Assembly: GCA_963799815.1 (NCBI GenBank)
Contig: CAWCYG010000004.1
Span: 620,001-684,000, forward strand
Origin: JBDTSW01 sp963799815
GTDB taxonomy: Bacteria > Actinomycetota > Thermoleophilia > Solirubrobacterales > 70-9
DNA: 64,000 bases
Reading direction: 5' to 3'
The notes beneath the pieces are model-generated. The model was not told the origin of the DNA, ran no database searches, and was given only the letters and a program-made list of their open reading frames with translations. Shown one piece after another: positions 8,321 to 17,556 of the stretch. The position numbers and the translations under genes are program-made. Position 1 is the stretch's first letter. Every line of letters starts with the position of its first letter.

Positions 8321-9211
8321 ATGCGAATGGCGACGATCTCAGGTGTGATCACCGCGATGGTGACGCCCTTCGAAGACGATGGGGCGGTCGACCTCGATGG
8401 CGCTCGGTCCCTCGCGCGCCGGCTCGTGGAGCAGGGATCGCACGGGCTCGTCGTCGCGGGGACAACGGGCGAATCGCCGACGCTCTCCGACGACGAGAAG
8501 CTCTCCCTGCTCGAGGCCGTGCTGGAGGAGGTGGGCGGCCGCGCCACGATCATCTGCGGCACCGGGTCCAACGACACCCGCCATGCGGTCGCGCTCACTG
8601 AGCGCGCAGGCCAGGCCGGAACGCATGCCGTGCTCGTCGTGACGCCCTACTACAACAAGCCCAACCGCACGGGCCTGCGGGCGCACTTCGAGGCCGTCGC
8701 CGAGGCGGCGTCCAATACTCCCGTCGTGCTCTACAACATCCCGTCGCGCTGCGTCGTAAACCTGTCGGCCGACTTCATGGCCGAGCTCGCCCGGGACATC
8801 CCCAACGTGGTCGCGGTAAAGCAGGCCAACAACGAGGAGCTAAGGCCGATCGAGGGCCTCGACATCCTCGCGGGCAATGACGACATCTTCCTGCGAACCC
8901 TGGAGATCGGTGGAACCGGCGGGATCCTCGTCGCCTCGCACGTGGTCGGCACCGAGATGCGCGCAATCTACGAGGCGTTCGAGGCCGGCGACCGAAACCG
9001 CGCGAGCGAGATCGAGGCCGAGCTGCATCCGGTCTTCGAGGCGCTCACCGTGACCGCCAACCCGATCCCGGTGAAGACAGCGCTGGAGATGCTTGGCGCC
9101 ATCGACAGCACCATGCGCCTGCCGATGGTCCCGGCGAGCGATCAGGAGCGCTCCGTCATCCGCGCGATGCTCGAGCGCAAGGGCCTGCTGGTCGCGGGCG
9201 GCACCGCCTAG
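8321..9211 (+). CDS. dapA: 4-hydroxy-tetrahydrodipicolinate synthase DapA
   Basis: DapA condenses pyruvate and aspartate semialdehyde. The 296-residue TIM barrel shows GTTGESPTLS, TPYYNKPN, YNIPSR (Tyr of the triad) and VVAVKQAN with the Schiff-base lysine. Start ATG 8321 has GGGA about 8 nt upstream; the ATG at 8327 is possible. The downstream gene begins inside its stop codon, so dapB-amidase-dapA-rnj forms one transcription unit. Confidence 0.94.
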   Translation: MRMATISGVITAMVTPFEDDGAVDLDGARSLARRLVEQGSHGLVVAGTTGESPTLSDDEKLSLLEAVLEEVGGRATIICGTGSNDTRHAVALTERAGQAGTHAVLVVTPYYNKPNRTGLRAHFEAVAEAASNTPVVLYNIPSRCVVNLSADFMAELARDIPNVVAVKQANNEELRPIEGLDILAGNDDIFLRTLEIGGTGGILVASHVVGTEMRAIYEAFEAGDRNRASEIEAELHPVFEALTVTANPIPVKTALEMLGAIDSTMRLPMVPASDQERSVIRAMLERKGLLVAGGTA

Positions 9212-10884
9212 TGGCCGGCGGCAAGGTGCGCATCCTCCCCCTCGGTGGCCTGGGGGAGATCGGCAAGAACATGACCGCGGTCGAGCTCGACGGGCGAATC
9301 GTGATCGTCGATGCGGGCGTCATGTTCCCGACGGCCGAGATGCTCGGCATCGACCTCGTCCTGCCCGACTTCTCCAGCCTGCGGGAGCGCGCCGGCGATA
9401 TCGAGGCGATCGTGCTCACTCACGGCCACGAGGACCACATCGGTGCCCTGCCCTTCGTCCTGCGCGAGCTCGGGCTGCCCGAGGCCATCTACGGCGGCCC
9501 ACTCACGATCGGGCTCGTGCGCTCGAAGCTCGAGGAGCGCAAGATCCGCGACGCGCCGCTTGAGGTTCTCGAGCCGCGCGACCCGCGCGTGAAGGCCGGG
9601 CCGTTCGAGATCGAGATGGTCCACATGTCCCACTCGATTCCCGACGCCTGTGCGGTCGCTCTACACACCCCGCTCGGGGCCGTGCTCGTCACCGGCGACT
9701 ACCGCTTCGATCAGACGCCGATCGACGGGCGTCCCGCGGACATCGCAAGGCTGGCGGAGCTTGGCTCGGAGGGCGTCCTGTGCCTGTGCGGCGACTCGAC
9801 CAACGCCGACCGCCCGGGGGTGGTTCCATCCGAGGCGACCGTGGGCCCGGCGCTGCTCTCGGAGTTCTCGCGCTGCGAGGGACGGATCATCGTCACCTGC
9901 TTCGCCTCGAACGTCCACCGCGTTCAGCAGGTCGTTGACGCGGCCGTGGAGCTCGACCGCCGGGTCGCGCTCGTCGGCCGCTCGATGCGCAAGAACTTCA
10001 ACATCGCGCGCAACCTGGGCATCGCCGACGCCCCTGACGGCCTGCTCATCAACCCCAAGGAGATCTCCGACTTCCCCGATCACAAGGTGATCGCTATCTC
10101 GACTGGCAGCCAGGGCGAGCCACTCTCGGCGCTGCGGCGCATGGCGTTCAACGACCACCGCGACGTCGAGCTTCACTCCGGGGACACCGTGATCTTCTCG
10201 GCGTCGCCGATCCCTGGCAACGAGCGCTCCGTGAACGAAACGGTGGACCGGATCTACGAGATCGGCGCGCGGGTCGTCACCGCGGCCGACGCCCCGATTC
10301 ACGTCTCGGGCCACGGCTCGCGTGAGGAGCTGAAACTGATGCTGAATCTGACGCGACCCCGCTACGTCTTTCCCTTTCACGGCGACCACAAGCGAATCAG
10401 CCTGCACGCCGAGCTGGCCGAGTCGGTCGGGATCGAGACGGAGCGGATCTTCAAGGGCCGCAACGGGCTCGAGCTCGAGATCGACGAGGGCGGGGCGCGC
10501 TGGGGCAAGGACGTGAACGCCGGCATGATCTTCGTCGACGGCGTCGAGATCGGCGATCCCGACGACGTCGCCCTGCGAGATCGCCGCGAGCTGTCCGCCG
10601 ACGGCATCTTCATCGTCGTCGCCACCGTCTCGAGCAAGGACGCCTCCCAGGTGGCCGCGCCGGAAGTCCTCTTTCGGGGCGTGCCCTTTCTGGAGGACGC
10701 CGAGAGCGATGCGCTGATCGGGGAGCTGCGCGACGTCGTCGACTATTCCCTGCGGCAGGCCTCCGGCAGGGGAGTCACCGATCCCATCCTCCTCGAAGAG
10801 GACCTCCACGACGACCTCGCCGAGTTCATCTACGAGCGCCTGCGACGCCGCCCGATGGTGCTGCCGGTGGTCGTCGAGGTTTAG
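9211..10884 (+). CDS. rnj: Ribonuclease J
   Basis: RNase J is a beta-CASP metallo-beta-lactamase RNase with 5'-3' exo- and endonuclease activity. The 557-residue protein has the metal motif HGHEDH, the MSHSIPD and GDYRFDQTP ligand segments, the beta-CASP CFASNVHRVQ and STGSQGEP blocks, HVSGHGS, and the C-terminal dimerisation region. GTG 9211 overlaps the dapA stop by one base. The dapA-rnj pair is widely conserved in actinobacteria. With pnp and rny also here, three main mRNA decay nucleases lie within 23 kb. Confidence 0.96.
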   Translation: MAGGKVRILPLGGLGEIGKNMTAVELDGRIVIVDAGVMFPTAEMLGIDLVLPDFSSLRERAGDIEAIVLTHGHEDHIGALPFVLRELGLPEAIYGGPLTIGLVRSKLEERKIRDAPLEVLEPRDPRVKAGPFEIEMVHMSHSIPDACAVALHTPLGAVLVTGDYRFDQTPIDGRPADIARLAELGSEGVLCLCGDSTNADRPGVVPSEATVGPALLSEFSRCEGRIIVTCFASNVHRVQQVVDAAVELDRRVALVGRSMRKNFNIARNLGIADAPDGLLINPKEISDFPDHKVIAISTGSQGEPLSALRRMAFNDHRDVELHSGDTVIFSASPIPGNERSVNETVDRIYEIGARVVTAADAPIHVSGHGSREELKLMLNLTRPRYVFPFHGDHKRISLHAELAESVGIETERIFKGRNGLELEIDEGGARWGKDVNAGMIFVDGVEIGDPDDVALRDRRELSADGIFIVVATVSSKDASQVAAPEVLFRGVPFLEDAESDALIGELRDVVDYSLRQASGRGVTDPILLEEDLHDDLAEFIYERLRRRPMVLPVVVEV

Positions 10885-10961
10885 ACGAGTCCCTGGGCAG
10901 CAGCTAAAGGCGCTGATACATTGGCTCCTCAGGGATGGGAGCCACTTCGGGGAGGAATAAC

Positions 10962-12482
10962 TTGATCGCAGGCATGCGCGGACCCGTTGTTGGGTTGCTC
11001 AGCTTCGGCATGGCGCTCCTGTTGGCCCCAGGCGCAGCCGCAACTCCGGTTGAGCAGGCTCTGCGGACAGCGGACGCTCCGCCCGCGCAGCTCGAGGCCA
11101 CATCCGTGCGGGCGCTCCCCAGCGGCTCGATCGTGACCCGCTTCGGCCAAGAGGTGGGCGGAGTGCCCGTCCAGGGCACGGGTGCTGTGGTACTCGATAC
11201 CGGAGGCGGCGCTCCGCAGCTCCTCTTCGACAAGACCGATGCGTCCGTCGCGTCTCCTGGCAATGCGGAGCTCTCGAGAGCGCAGGCCATCGCCGCTGCA
11301 AAGCGCGCCGCAGGGATCCGCGAGGCCAGCAGGCCGGCCGCGGCCGAGCTCGTCATCGCCGGCGAAGGCGCGGGCACGCTCGCCTGGGAGGTCCTGCAGC
11401 CCTCGGCCCGGCCCCTCGGGGATTTCCTGGTGACCGTGGACGCAGCGAGCGGGGATGTCATCTCCAAGCACAACCTGATTCGCCATGCGACCGGCCAGGC
11501 GGAGCTCTTTGACCCGAACCCCGTCGTCGCCAACGACGGCTACGGCGGGCTCGAGGACCGGAAAGACCAAGACTCATCGAACCTGACCTCCCTGCGCGAG
11601 CCGATCGCGCTTGAGCACCTGGCCGACGGGCAGACATGCCTCAAGGGCGACTACGCAACTGTCCGCGAGTCGGAGGCCGGGAACAAGGTCTGCAAGGACT
11701 CGCTGGACTGGTCGAACATCAAGCGGGAGTCCGACAAGTTCGAGGCACTGATGGCCTACGCACACATCGATCGCACGCAGGTGATGATCCAGGCGCTGGA
11801 CCTGCTGTCGATCAACGCCGAACCGCAAAACGTGGTCGCGAACGGACTGGCGGACGACAACTCGTTCTACCAGCCGAGCCAGGACGAGATCCGACTCGGC
11901 ACGGGTGGGGTCGACGACGGCGAGGACGGCGACGTGATCGTCCACGAGTACGGCCACGCGGTTCAGGACGCCCAGAACCCGGCCGCGTATCGCGGTGCTG
12001 GCCGACAGGCGGGAGCACAAGGCGAGGGCTTCGGCGACTACCTCGCGGGGGCCTATTCGACTGAGATGACCGGCTTCGATCTCGAGTGGACCCCCTGCGT
12101 CATGGAGTGGGACGCGACGTCTTATGACGCCGACACCCCCTCGAGCCCCGGCATCTGTCTGCGTCGCGCGGACAACCCGAACACCTGGGACGAGCAGATC
12201 GACGACTGCGGTGGTCGGGAAATCCACTGCATCGGGGAGGTTTGGGCCAGCGCGCTTCTCGACCTGCGCTCAACGCTCGGCGATGACGCCGAGGCGGACA
12301 GCATCATGGACACCGTCGTACTCGCATCGCACGAAGTCACCCCGCCCGACCCGACGTTCCAGGACGCGAGCGAGGCGTTGATCGCTGCGGACGACTCCGA
12401 ATACGCGCTCGACGACCACTGCGTGGAGATCCGTGACGAGTTGGTGGCGCGCGGGTTCCTCACCGGCGATCCCTGCGTCTAG
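10962..12482 (+). CDS. Secreted M36 (fungalysin)-like metallopeptidase
   Basis: A signal peptide (basic MRGP, hydrophobic core LLSFGMALLLAP, cleavage near GAAA) leads a roughly 150-residue FTP/PepSY-type propeptide and a catalytic domain with HEYGHAVQD (HExxH) and GEGFGDYLAG, which supplies the third zinc ligand as in fungalysin EGWGD. The C-terminus holds several Cys residues fitting an exported protein. I chose TTG 10962 because a strong GGGGAGG ribosome-binding site lies 6 nt upstream; the in-frame ATG at 10935 would bury that site in the coding region. It is the only secreted enzyme in this stretch. Confidence 0.8.
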   Translation: MIAGMRGPVVGLLSFGMALLLAPGAAATPVEQALRTADAPPAQLEATSVRALPSGSIVTRFGQEVGGVPVQGTGAVVLDTGGGAPQLLFDKTDASVASPGNAELSRAQAIAAAKRAAGIREASRPAAAELVIAGEGAGTLAWEVLQPSARPLGDFLVTVDAASGDVISKHNLIRHATGQAELFDPNPVVANDGYGGLEDRKDQDSSNLTSLREPIALEHLADGQTCLKGDYATVRESEAGNKVCKDSLDWSNIKRESDKFEALMAYAHIDRTQVMIQALDLLSINAEPQNVVANGLADDNSFYQPSQDEIRLGTGGVDDGEDGDVIVHEYGHAVQDAQNPAAYRGAGRQAGAQGEGFGDYLAGAYSTEMTGFDLEWTPCVMEWDATSYDADTPSSPGICLRRADNPNTWDEQIDDCGGREIHCIGEVWASALLDLRSTLGDDAEADSIMDTVVLASHEVTPPDPTFQDASEALIAADDSEYALDDHCVEIRDELVARGFLTGDPCV

Positions 12483-12502
12483 GGCGTAACTCGAAAAGAC
12501 TC

Positions 12503-12540
12503 GGGCCCGCCGGGTCAAGGGAGTTGGATCCGGCGGGCCC
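12503..12540. terminator. Bidirectional GC-rich terminator
   Basis: GGGCCCGCCGG (12503-12513) and CCGGCGGGCCC (12530-12540) form a perfect 11-bp stem with a 16-nt loop, 20 nt after the protease stop and between two convergent genes. There is no long T run, as is usual at high GC. The remaining bases up to 12662 hold nothing I recognise. Confidence 0.75.
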
Positions 12541-12662
12541 TCTCATGGCCTGTGGCCACTGCGCCCGCCTGGGTCCCGTGGAGGAGAAAGGCGGGCGTTT
12601 GTCTCGTCCCAGGCGCCAACCTAAGCCTCCGATCTAAATGTGGGCTAAGCAGCCCCGAACGG

Positions 12663-14117
12663 CTAGCGCGGCTGTAGCTCTGCGGCAGTCTCGGCGCCGG
12701 CCGCGGGAAGGCGCACCACGACCCGCGCGCCCCCGCTCTCGGACGAGCCGGCCTCCACGCTGCCGCCGTGCGAGGTCGTGACGGCCCTGACGATCGCCAG
12801 ACCGAGGCCGGTGCCCGAATCACCCATCTGGTCGCCCGGCCCGCCGACGCGGGCGAAGCGGGAGAAGACGCCGTCGCGCTCTGAGGCCGGGATGCCGGGC
12901 CCGTCGTCGGAGACCTCGAGTAAGGCCACGTCGCCGTCTCTGCGAACGTCCACTCGAATCGTCGAACCCGGGGGCGTGTGGCGCAGGCCGTTGTCGAGCA
13001 GGTTCACGATCACACGGTGGAGCTCGTCAGGTGCACAGTCGACCCCCACGTGCTCGAGGCTGCCGACAACGAGGTCATGCTCGCCGGCGACGGGGCGGAC
13101 CTCGGTGAGCGCGTCCTCGGCCACTTCGGCCAGATCGCACTCCCGCCGCGTACCCGTCCTCCCGGCGTCGGCGCGGGCGAGGAGCAGCAGGTCGGCGATC
13201 AGCCGGCGCATCCGCTGCGAAGAGGCCAGGGCGGAGGAGACCATCTCGCCCTGATCACCGGCGCGCTCGCGCTCGGAGAGCTCCTCGTGCAGCAGCTCGA
13301 GGTTCGCGAGGATGCTGGTAAGCGGCGTGCGGAGCTCGTGGGAGGCGTCGGCGATGAACTCGCGCTGGGCCTGGATCATCGCCTGTGTCTCGGAGCGGGC
13401 GGCGTCGAGCTCGCGGAGCATCGCGTCGAGGGTGCGCGCGAGCTCGGCCACCTCGTCGTCACGCTCGGGCTCCGGAATCCGCCGTGAGGGGTCACGCGTG
13501 GACGCGATCTCGCGGGCGGCGGTGGTGAGCGAGGCGATCGGTCGCATCGCGCGGTTCGCTACGGCGAATCCGGCGAGCGCGGCCATGCCCGTGCCGGCGA
13601 TGACCCCCGCGATCAGCAGGAACCAGAGCCGATCGATGGTGGCGTCCAGCTCGTCGCGGCTGCGCGCGTACTGGATGTAGGCGGGCGGGACCCCCGTGTC
13701 GTTCACGATGTGGAGCGTCGCGACGTCGAAGTTCGCCATCCGCTGGATTCCGAGAGCGGGTGGTCCCATATCCGGGGAGTTGGCCGTGGACTCCAAGGGC
13801 TCTCCGTTCTCAAACACGACTCCCGCGGAGGCGTCACCCGCCATCGCGAACTCCTCCAGATCCGGGCTATCCTCGGAAAGTGCAGGCGCCCCGAAGGGGC
13901 CGCGCGGCTCCAGCTCGAGTTCCAGCGCGAGCTGGCTCGCGGCGCCGAGAAGCTCGTTCTCGAAGTCATTACGGATCCTGTCACCGGCGAGCCGGCCGAC
14001 GACCACGGCGAAGACGATCAGGATGATCAGCGTGAGTCCGGCGGAGACGCCGGCGAGTCGCCAGCGAATCGGCCAGTAGGCGGGGTTCAGCCGCGGGTGG
14101 CGATCAGGCGGCTTCAT
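12663..14117 (-). CDS. Sensor histidine kinase
   Basis: The 484-residue membrane kinase has TM1 at about 22-42, an extracytoplasmic domain of ~120 residues, TM2 at about 165-187, a HAMP domain, the phosphoacceptor box SHELRTPLTS, an N box NLLDNGLRHTP, G1 DDGPGIP and G2 GTGLGLAI. It is the partner of the response regulator whose 3' end overlaps its start by 14 nt. The signal is unknown. Architecture is like MprB/PrrB-type actinobacterial kinases. Confidence 0.9.
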   Translation of the reverse strand: MKPPDRHPRLNPAYWPIRWRLAGVSAGLTLIILIVFAVVVGRLAGDRIRNDFENELLGAASQLALELELEPRGPFGAPALSEDSPDLEEFAMAGDASAGVVFENGEPLESTANSPDMGPPALGIQRMANFDVATLHIVNDTGVPPAYIQYARSRDELDATIDRLWFLLIAGVIAGTGMAALAGFAVANRAMRPIASLTTAAREIASTRDPSRRIPEPERDDEVAELARTLDAMLRELDAARSETQAMIQAQREFIADASHELRTPLTSILANLELLHEELSERERAGDQGEMVSSALASSQRMRRLIADLLLLARADAGRTGTRRECDLAEVAEDALTEVRPVAGEHDLVVGSLEHVGVDCAPDELHRVIVNLLDNGLRHTPPGSTIRVDVRRDGDVALLEVSDDGPGIPASERDGVFSRFARVGGPGDQMGDSGTGLGLAIVRAVTTSHGGSVEAGSSESGGARVVVRLPAAGAETAAELQPR

Positions 14118-14817
14118 CCGCGGCGCGGGGCGCGCGAAGCACGTACCCGGCTCCGCGCTTTGTGTGGAGCAGGCGAGGCTCGCCGCCCTCCTCGAGCTTG
14201 CGTCGCAGATTCGAGATGAAGACGTCGATCGTGTTCGTCATCGCCGTGGGGTCATAACCCCAGACCTCCTCGAGCAGGCGCTCGCGGGAGACCACGAGGC
14301 GCTCGTTTCGCATCAGATGCTCGAGCAGCTCGAACTCGCGGTTGGTCAGCTCAATCGGCCGATCGCCCCGTATCACCTCGCGCGTATCGGGGTTGAGCCG
14401 AAGGTCATCGACCATGAACGATGCGCTGCCGCGGGGCGGACGCCGGCGCAGGAGAGCGCGAAGCCTGGCGAGGAGCTCCTTGCGCTCGAACGGCTTCATC
14501 AAATAGTCATCGGCCCCGGAGTCCAGCCCCTCGACGCGGTCGTCGGTCTCCGTGCGGGCGGTCAGGATCAAGATGGGAACGTCGGACTCGGCGCGGATGC
14601 GCCGGCAGACCTCGACGCCGTCGAGTTTGGGAAGCCCCAGGTCCAGCACGACGAGGTCGGGCGTGAACTCCTCGGCGAGGCGCAGCGCCTCGACGCCGTC
14701 GGCGGCGGATCGGACCTCATGGCCCTCTTGGCGGAGGGTGCGGCGCAGGACGTCGGCGATCGAGATGTCGTCCTCGACCACGAGGACACGTCCGGTGCTG
14801 TCGTCACTGCGGAGCAT
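14104..14817 (-). CDS. OmpR/PhoB-family response regulator
   Basis: The 237-residue regulator has a receiver domain with acidic pocket EDD, phosphoacceptor Asp59 (VVLDLGLP), LTART and the conserved Lys in YLMKPFE, then a winged-helix domain ending in FISNLRRKLEEGG and RGAGYVLRAP. It forms an operon with the downstream kinase. Its promoter region contains a 7-bp inverted repeat and an 11-bp-phased direct repeat that could be its own operators. Confidence 0.93.
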   Translation of the reverse strand: MLRSDDSTGRVLVVEDDISIADVLRRTLRQEGHEVRSAADGVEALRLAEEFTPDLVVLDLGLPKLDGVEVCRRIRAESDVPILILTARTETDDRVEGLDSGADDYLMKPFERKELLARLRALLRRRPPRGSASFMVDDLRLNPDTREVIRGDRPIELTNREFELLEHLMRNERLVVSRERLLEEVWGYDPTAMTNTIDVFISNLRRKLEEGGEPRLLHTKRGAGYVLRAPRAADEAA

Positions 14818-14824
14818 GAACCCA

Positions 14825-14830
14825 AGGGTA
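14825..14830 (-). promoter_or_regulatory. -10 box of the response regulator (leaderless)
   Basis: On the minus strand TACCCT lies exactly 7 nt before the ATG at 14817, so transcription would start at or next to the start codon. Confidence 0.55.
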
Positions 14831-14839
14831 GCCCTGAAA

Positions 14840-14877
14840 TTCCCGGCTCCCGGGAAAGGTTTACCGCGAATTTATCC
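14840..14877. promoter_or_regulatory. Candidate operators upstream of the response regulator
   Basis: TTCCCGG-CTC-CCGGGAA (14840-14856) is a perfect inverted repeat overlapping the expected -35 region. Next to it TTTACC (14860) and TTTATCC (14871) recur at 11 bp, the helical spacing used by OmpR-family direct repeats. Autoregulation is an inference. Confidence 0.4.
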
Positions 14878-14980
14878 CGCATCCGGAGCCCTATCCAGGC
14901 GCAGGGGTGCGGCCGTCCGCGTCGAAGTCCCACGCACGAGGCACGCCTGCGTGCCGCATCGAGAGCTGCTCCATGCGCAA

Positions 14981-17266
14981 ATGAGAACGAAGTCCCGCCG
15001 CACCCGCAAACCCGCCAAGCGCCGCCCCGCGCGCGGGCGGAGTGCTCGCGGGGGCCGCGATCGCCAAGCGCCCGCGCGTGACCTGCGCGCCGGTGCCCGC
15101 GACGCCGTCGGGCGCCTCGAACAGCGCCACCTTGACGTGATCGGGATCTTCCTGGCGGCCATCGGCCTCTACCTCGGCTTCGTCCTCTACGGCGAGTGGG
15201 ACGGGGGCCGGGTGGGTGCCTGGGCCGAGACCGGCCTCACCTACGCCTTCGGCCGGGTGGCGTACGTCGTGCCGGTTGCACTCGCCTGTTGGGGGCTCTC
15301 GCTCATGATGCGGCCCTTCGTGGAGGCCCCAGCGGCTCTCAACGCCGGCGGGATCCTGATCCTGTGCTCACTGCTCCTCGCGTTCGCCGCGGAGACGGCG
15401 GGTCTCGGGCCCGACAGCATTCTGCGCCACGAGTACTTCGAGCCGCGCTTCTACACCGAGCACGGTGGTGCGGCCGGCGAGGGGCTCTATTGGGCCATCA
15501 CCTCGCTCTTCCAGCGCCTTGGCGCCCAGATCGTCGCCGTCGGCATGTTCGTGAGCGGCATCCTGCTCTTGACCGGCGCCACGGTTGCCGGGGTCGTTGC
15601 CGCGACGGGACGCTGGGCGCGTGCTGCCGGTAGCACGACCATGGAGAGGGCGGGCACGATGCGTGAGGCCAAGCGGGAGAAGCTCGAACAGGCTCAGGGC
15701 CCGGCCTGGGACGCCCCCGGCGAGCGGATCGAGATCTCGCGAACGGATCCCACCGAACCGATCACGAGCCAGGCAGGCGAAGCCGACGAGGAGGCAACGG
15801 TGGCAGCTGAACCGGAGCCCTGGCCGGACCCTGAGCAGGAGGCCGCCAAGGCCTCCGAGACCGGTGGTCAGTTCTCCTACGAGGACCCGGGAGAGGCCGA
15901 GCCTGAGCTGGTCACCGATCTGCCCGACCGCGGCGAGACGCCGATGGGGAACCGTCGCGAGCACGAGGGCGTCACGACCTCGGACGAGGCCGAGTACGCC
16001 CTGCCCGAGCCGAAGGTGCTCGAACGCGGCAAGGGAGACCCCGGGCCCGACACGCGCGACCGCGAGGCCGTCTCGCAGGCGCTGCTCGAGTCGCTACGAC
16101 ACTTCGGCGTGGAGGCGCGGCTGCTCGGGGTGGTCTCGGGCCCGCACGTGAGCCGTTACGAGCTCCAGCTCGCCCCAGGCACCAAGGTGGCGAAGATCGC
16201 TCAGCTCAAGGACGACCTCGCATACGCGCTCGCCTCCACCGACATCCGCATCCTGGCGCCGATCCCGGGCAAGAAGGCCGTGGGCGTGGAGGTGCCGAAC
16301 CAAAAGCGGCGGCTCGTTCGCCTCGGCGACATCTACGACGGTCGCCCCAAGGGCGCCTCGCCCCTCGCCGTGTGGCTTGGCAAGGACGTCTCCGGCCACT
16401 CGTCTTGGACCGATCTCGCCCTGATGCCTCATGCCCTGGTCGCAGGGACCACCGGCTCCGGTAAGTCAGGCTGCATCAACGCGATGCTGTGCTCGATTCT
16501 GCTGCACGCCTCGCCGAATGAGGTGCGGATGGTCCTGGTGGACCCGAAGCGGGTCGAGCTCAACCACTACGAGAAGCTGCCGCATCTGATGACCCCGGTG
16601 GTCACGAATCCCCGCCTGGCGGCGAATGTGCTCGCGAACCTCATCAACGAGATGGAAAGCCGGTACTCCGTCATGGGCGAGGCGCGGGCGCGCAACCTCC
16701 CCGAGCTGAACAAGGTGCGGCGGCGACAGGGTGAGGCGCCGCTCCCGCACATCCTCTGCGTGATCGATGAGCTCGCCGACTTGATGATGGTTGCGCCGGC
16801 CGAGGTCGAGGACTCGATCATCCGGCTCGCGCAGAAGTCGCGGGCTGTGGGCATCCACCTCGTGCTGGCAACGCAGCGCCCCTCGACCGACGTGATCACC
16901 GGGACGATCAAGGTCAACATCCCCGCGCGAATCGCCTTCGCCGTCGCATCGCAGGTCGACTCGCGGGTGATCCTCGACCAGGGCGGGGCCGAGAGCCTGT
17001 TGGGTCAAGGCGACATGCTGTTTCGGCCGATCGGCACGTCCAAACTGGGCCGGATCCAGGGCGCGTTTGTGACCGAGGAGGAGATCGCCAGGATCGCCAA
17101 GCACTGGTCCGCCCAGGGAAGCCCGAGTTCGATACGGAGCTTCTGGCGCCCCCGGAGCCGGAGGAGACACCCGGCGACGACGGAGAGTTCTCCCCCGACG
17201 AGGACGACCTGCTGGCCGACGCAGCGCGCGTGGTCGTGGAGTCGGAGACCGCCTCGGTCTCGATGA
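14981..17266 (+). CDS. ftsK: DNA translocase FtsK, 4-TM form (frameshifted before the gamma domain)
   Basis: FtsK pumps DNA at the division septum. After a basic N-terminus there are four membrane segments (roughly residues 48-70, 82-104, 112-133 and 172-205), an acidic linker, an alpha domain, and the RecA-like motor with Walker A GTTGSGKS (near residue 490), Walker B CVIDELADLMM and LATQRPSTDVITG. After HWSAQG the frame runs into non-homologous Arg/Ser/Pro-rich residues and stops at 17266. The natural continuation is in the neighbouring frame from 17119, so one base appears lost near 17117-17119. The ATG at 14981 precedes the first basic segment; the frame is open further upstream but without conserved sequence. 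Confidence 0.88.
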   Translation: MRTKSRRTRKPAKRRPARGRSARGGRDRQAPARDLRAGARDAVGRLEQRHLDVIGIFLAAIGLYLGFVLYGEWDGGRVGAWAETGLTYAFGRVAYVVPVALACWGLSLMMRPFVEAPAALNAGGILILCSLLLAFAAETAGLGPDSILRHEYFEPRFYTEHGGAAGEGLYWAITSLFQRLGAQIVAVGMFVSGILLLTGATVAGVVAATGRWARAAGSTTMERAGTMREAKREKLEQAQGPAWDAPGERIEISRTDPTEPITSQAGEADEEATVAAEPEPWPDPEQEAAKASETGGQFSYEDPGEAEPELVTDLPDRGETPMGNRREHEGVTTSDEAEYALPEPKVLERGKGDPGPDTRDREAVSQALLESLRHFGVEARLLGVVSGPHVSRYELQLAPGTKVAKIAQLKDDLAYALASTDIRILAPIPGKKAVGVEVPNQKRRLVRLGDIYDGRPKGASPLAVWLGKDVSGHSSWTDLALMPHALVAGTTGSGKSGCINAMLCSILLHASPNEVRMVLVDPKRVELNHYEKLPHLMTPVVTNPRLAANVLANLINEMESRYSVMGEARARNLPELNKVRRRQGEAPLPHILCVIDELADLMMVAPAEVEDSIIRLAQKSRAVGIHLVLATQRPSTDVITGTIKVNIPARIAFAVASQVDSRVILDQGGAESLLGQGDMLFRPIGTSKLGRIQGAFVTEEEIARIAKHWSAQGSPSSIRSFWRPRSRRRHPATTESSPPTRTTCWPTQRAWSWSRRPPRSR

Positions 17267-17499
17267 TCCAGCGACGCCTGCGGGTGGGCTACACGCGCGC
17301 GGGGCGCCTCATCGACATGCTGGAGCGACGCGGGATCATCTCCGGGTACGAGGGCTCCAAGCCTCGCCAGGTCCTGGTGTCGATGTCAGAGCTGCAGGGG
17401 CTCTTGAACCGGCTCGACGCGGGAGCGAGTGGTGCGCCGGACGCCGGGGGCGACGACAAAGCCGATACCCAGAGCGGCCTCGAGCCCGTCGGCAACTAG
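17119..17499 (+). pseudogene. ftsK: FtsK gamma-domain fragment, in the shifted frame
   Basis: Read from 17119 this frame gives KPEFDTELLAPPEPEE, an acidic spacer and then the winged-helix gamma domain (SVSMIQRRLRVGYTRAGRLI, MLERRGIISGYEGSKPR, QVLV), which reads KOPS/SRS sequences in FtsK. It joins the upstream motor without gap if one base is restored. Standing alone it has no convincing start, though an in-frame GTG occurs at 17230. Confidence 0.85.
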
Positions 17500-17546
17500 A
17501 CGTCCTTCGGTACGTGAGCGCATCGCCGGGGTCAGGCGGGCGAGAA

Positions 17547-17552
17547 TAGGGC
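17547..17552 (+). promoter_or_regulatory. Possible -10 box for the rodZ-like gene
   Basis: TAGGGC is followed after 4 nt by ATG 17557 and after 7 nt by GTG 17560, the spacing seen for other leaderless genes here. The hexamer is a weak match. Confidence 0.3.
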
Positions 17553-17556
17553 GCGC

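Noticed and set aside
12483..12662. Short frames between the protease and kinase genes
   Set aside because: Only the terminator hairpin is supported; the frames lack starts with a promoter or ribosome-binding site and have no conserved residues.
14552..14980. Upstream extension of the ftsK frame
   Set aside because: The frame is open but runs across the divergent response regulator gene and its promoter; the residues are Arg/Ser-rich with no homology. ATG 14981 is kept.
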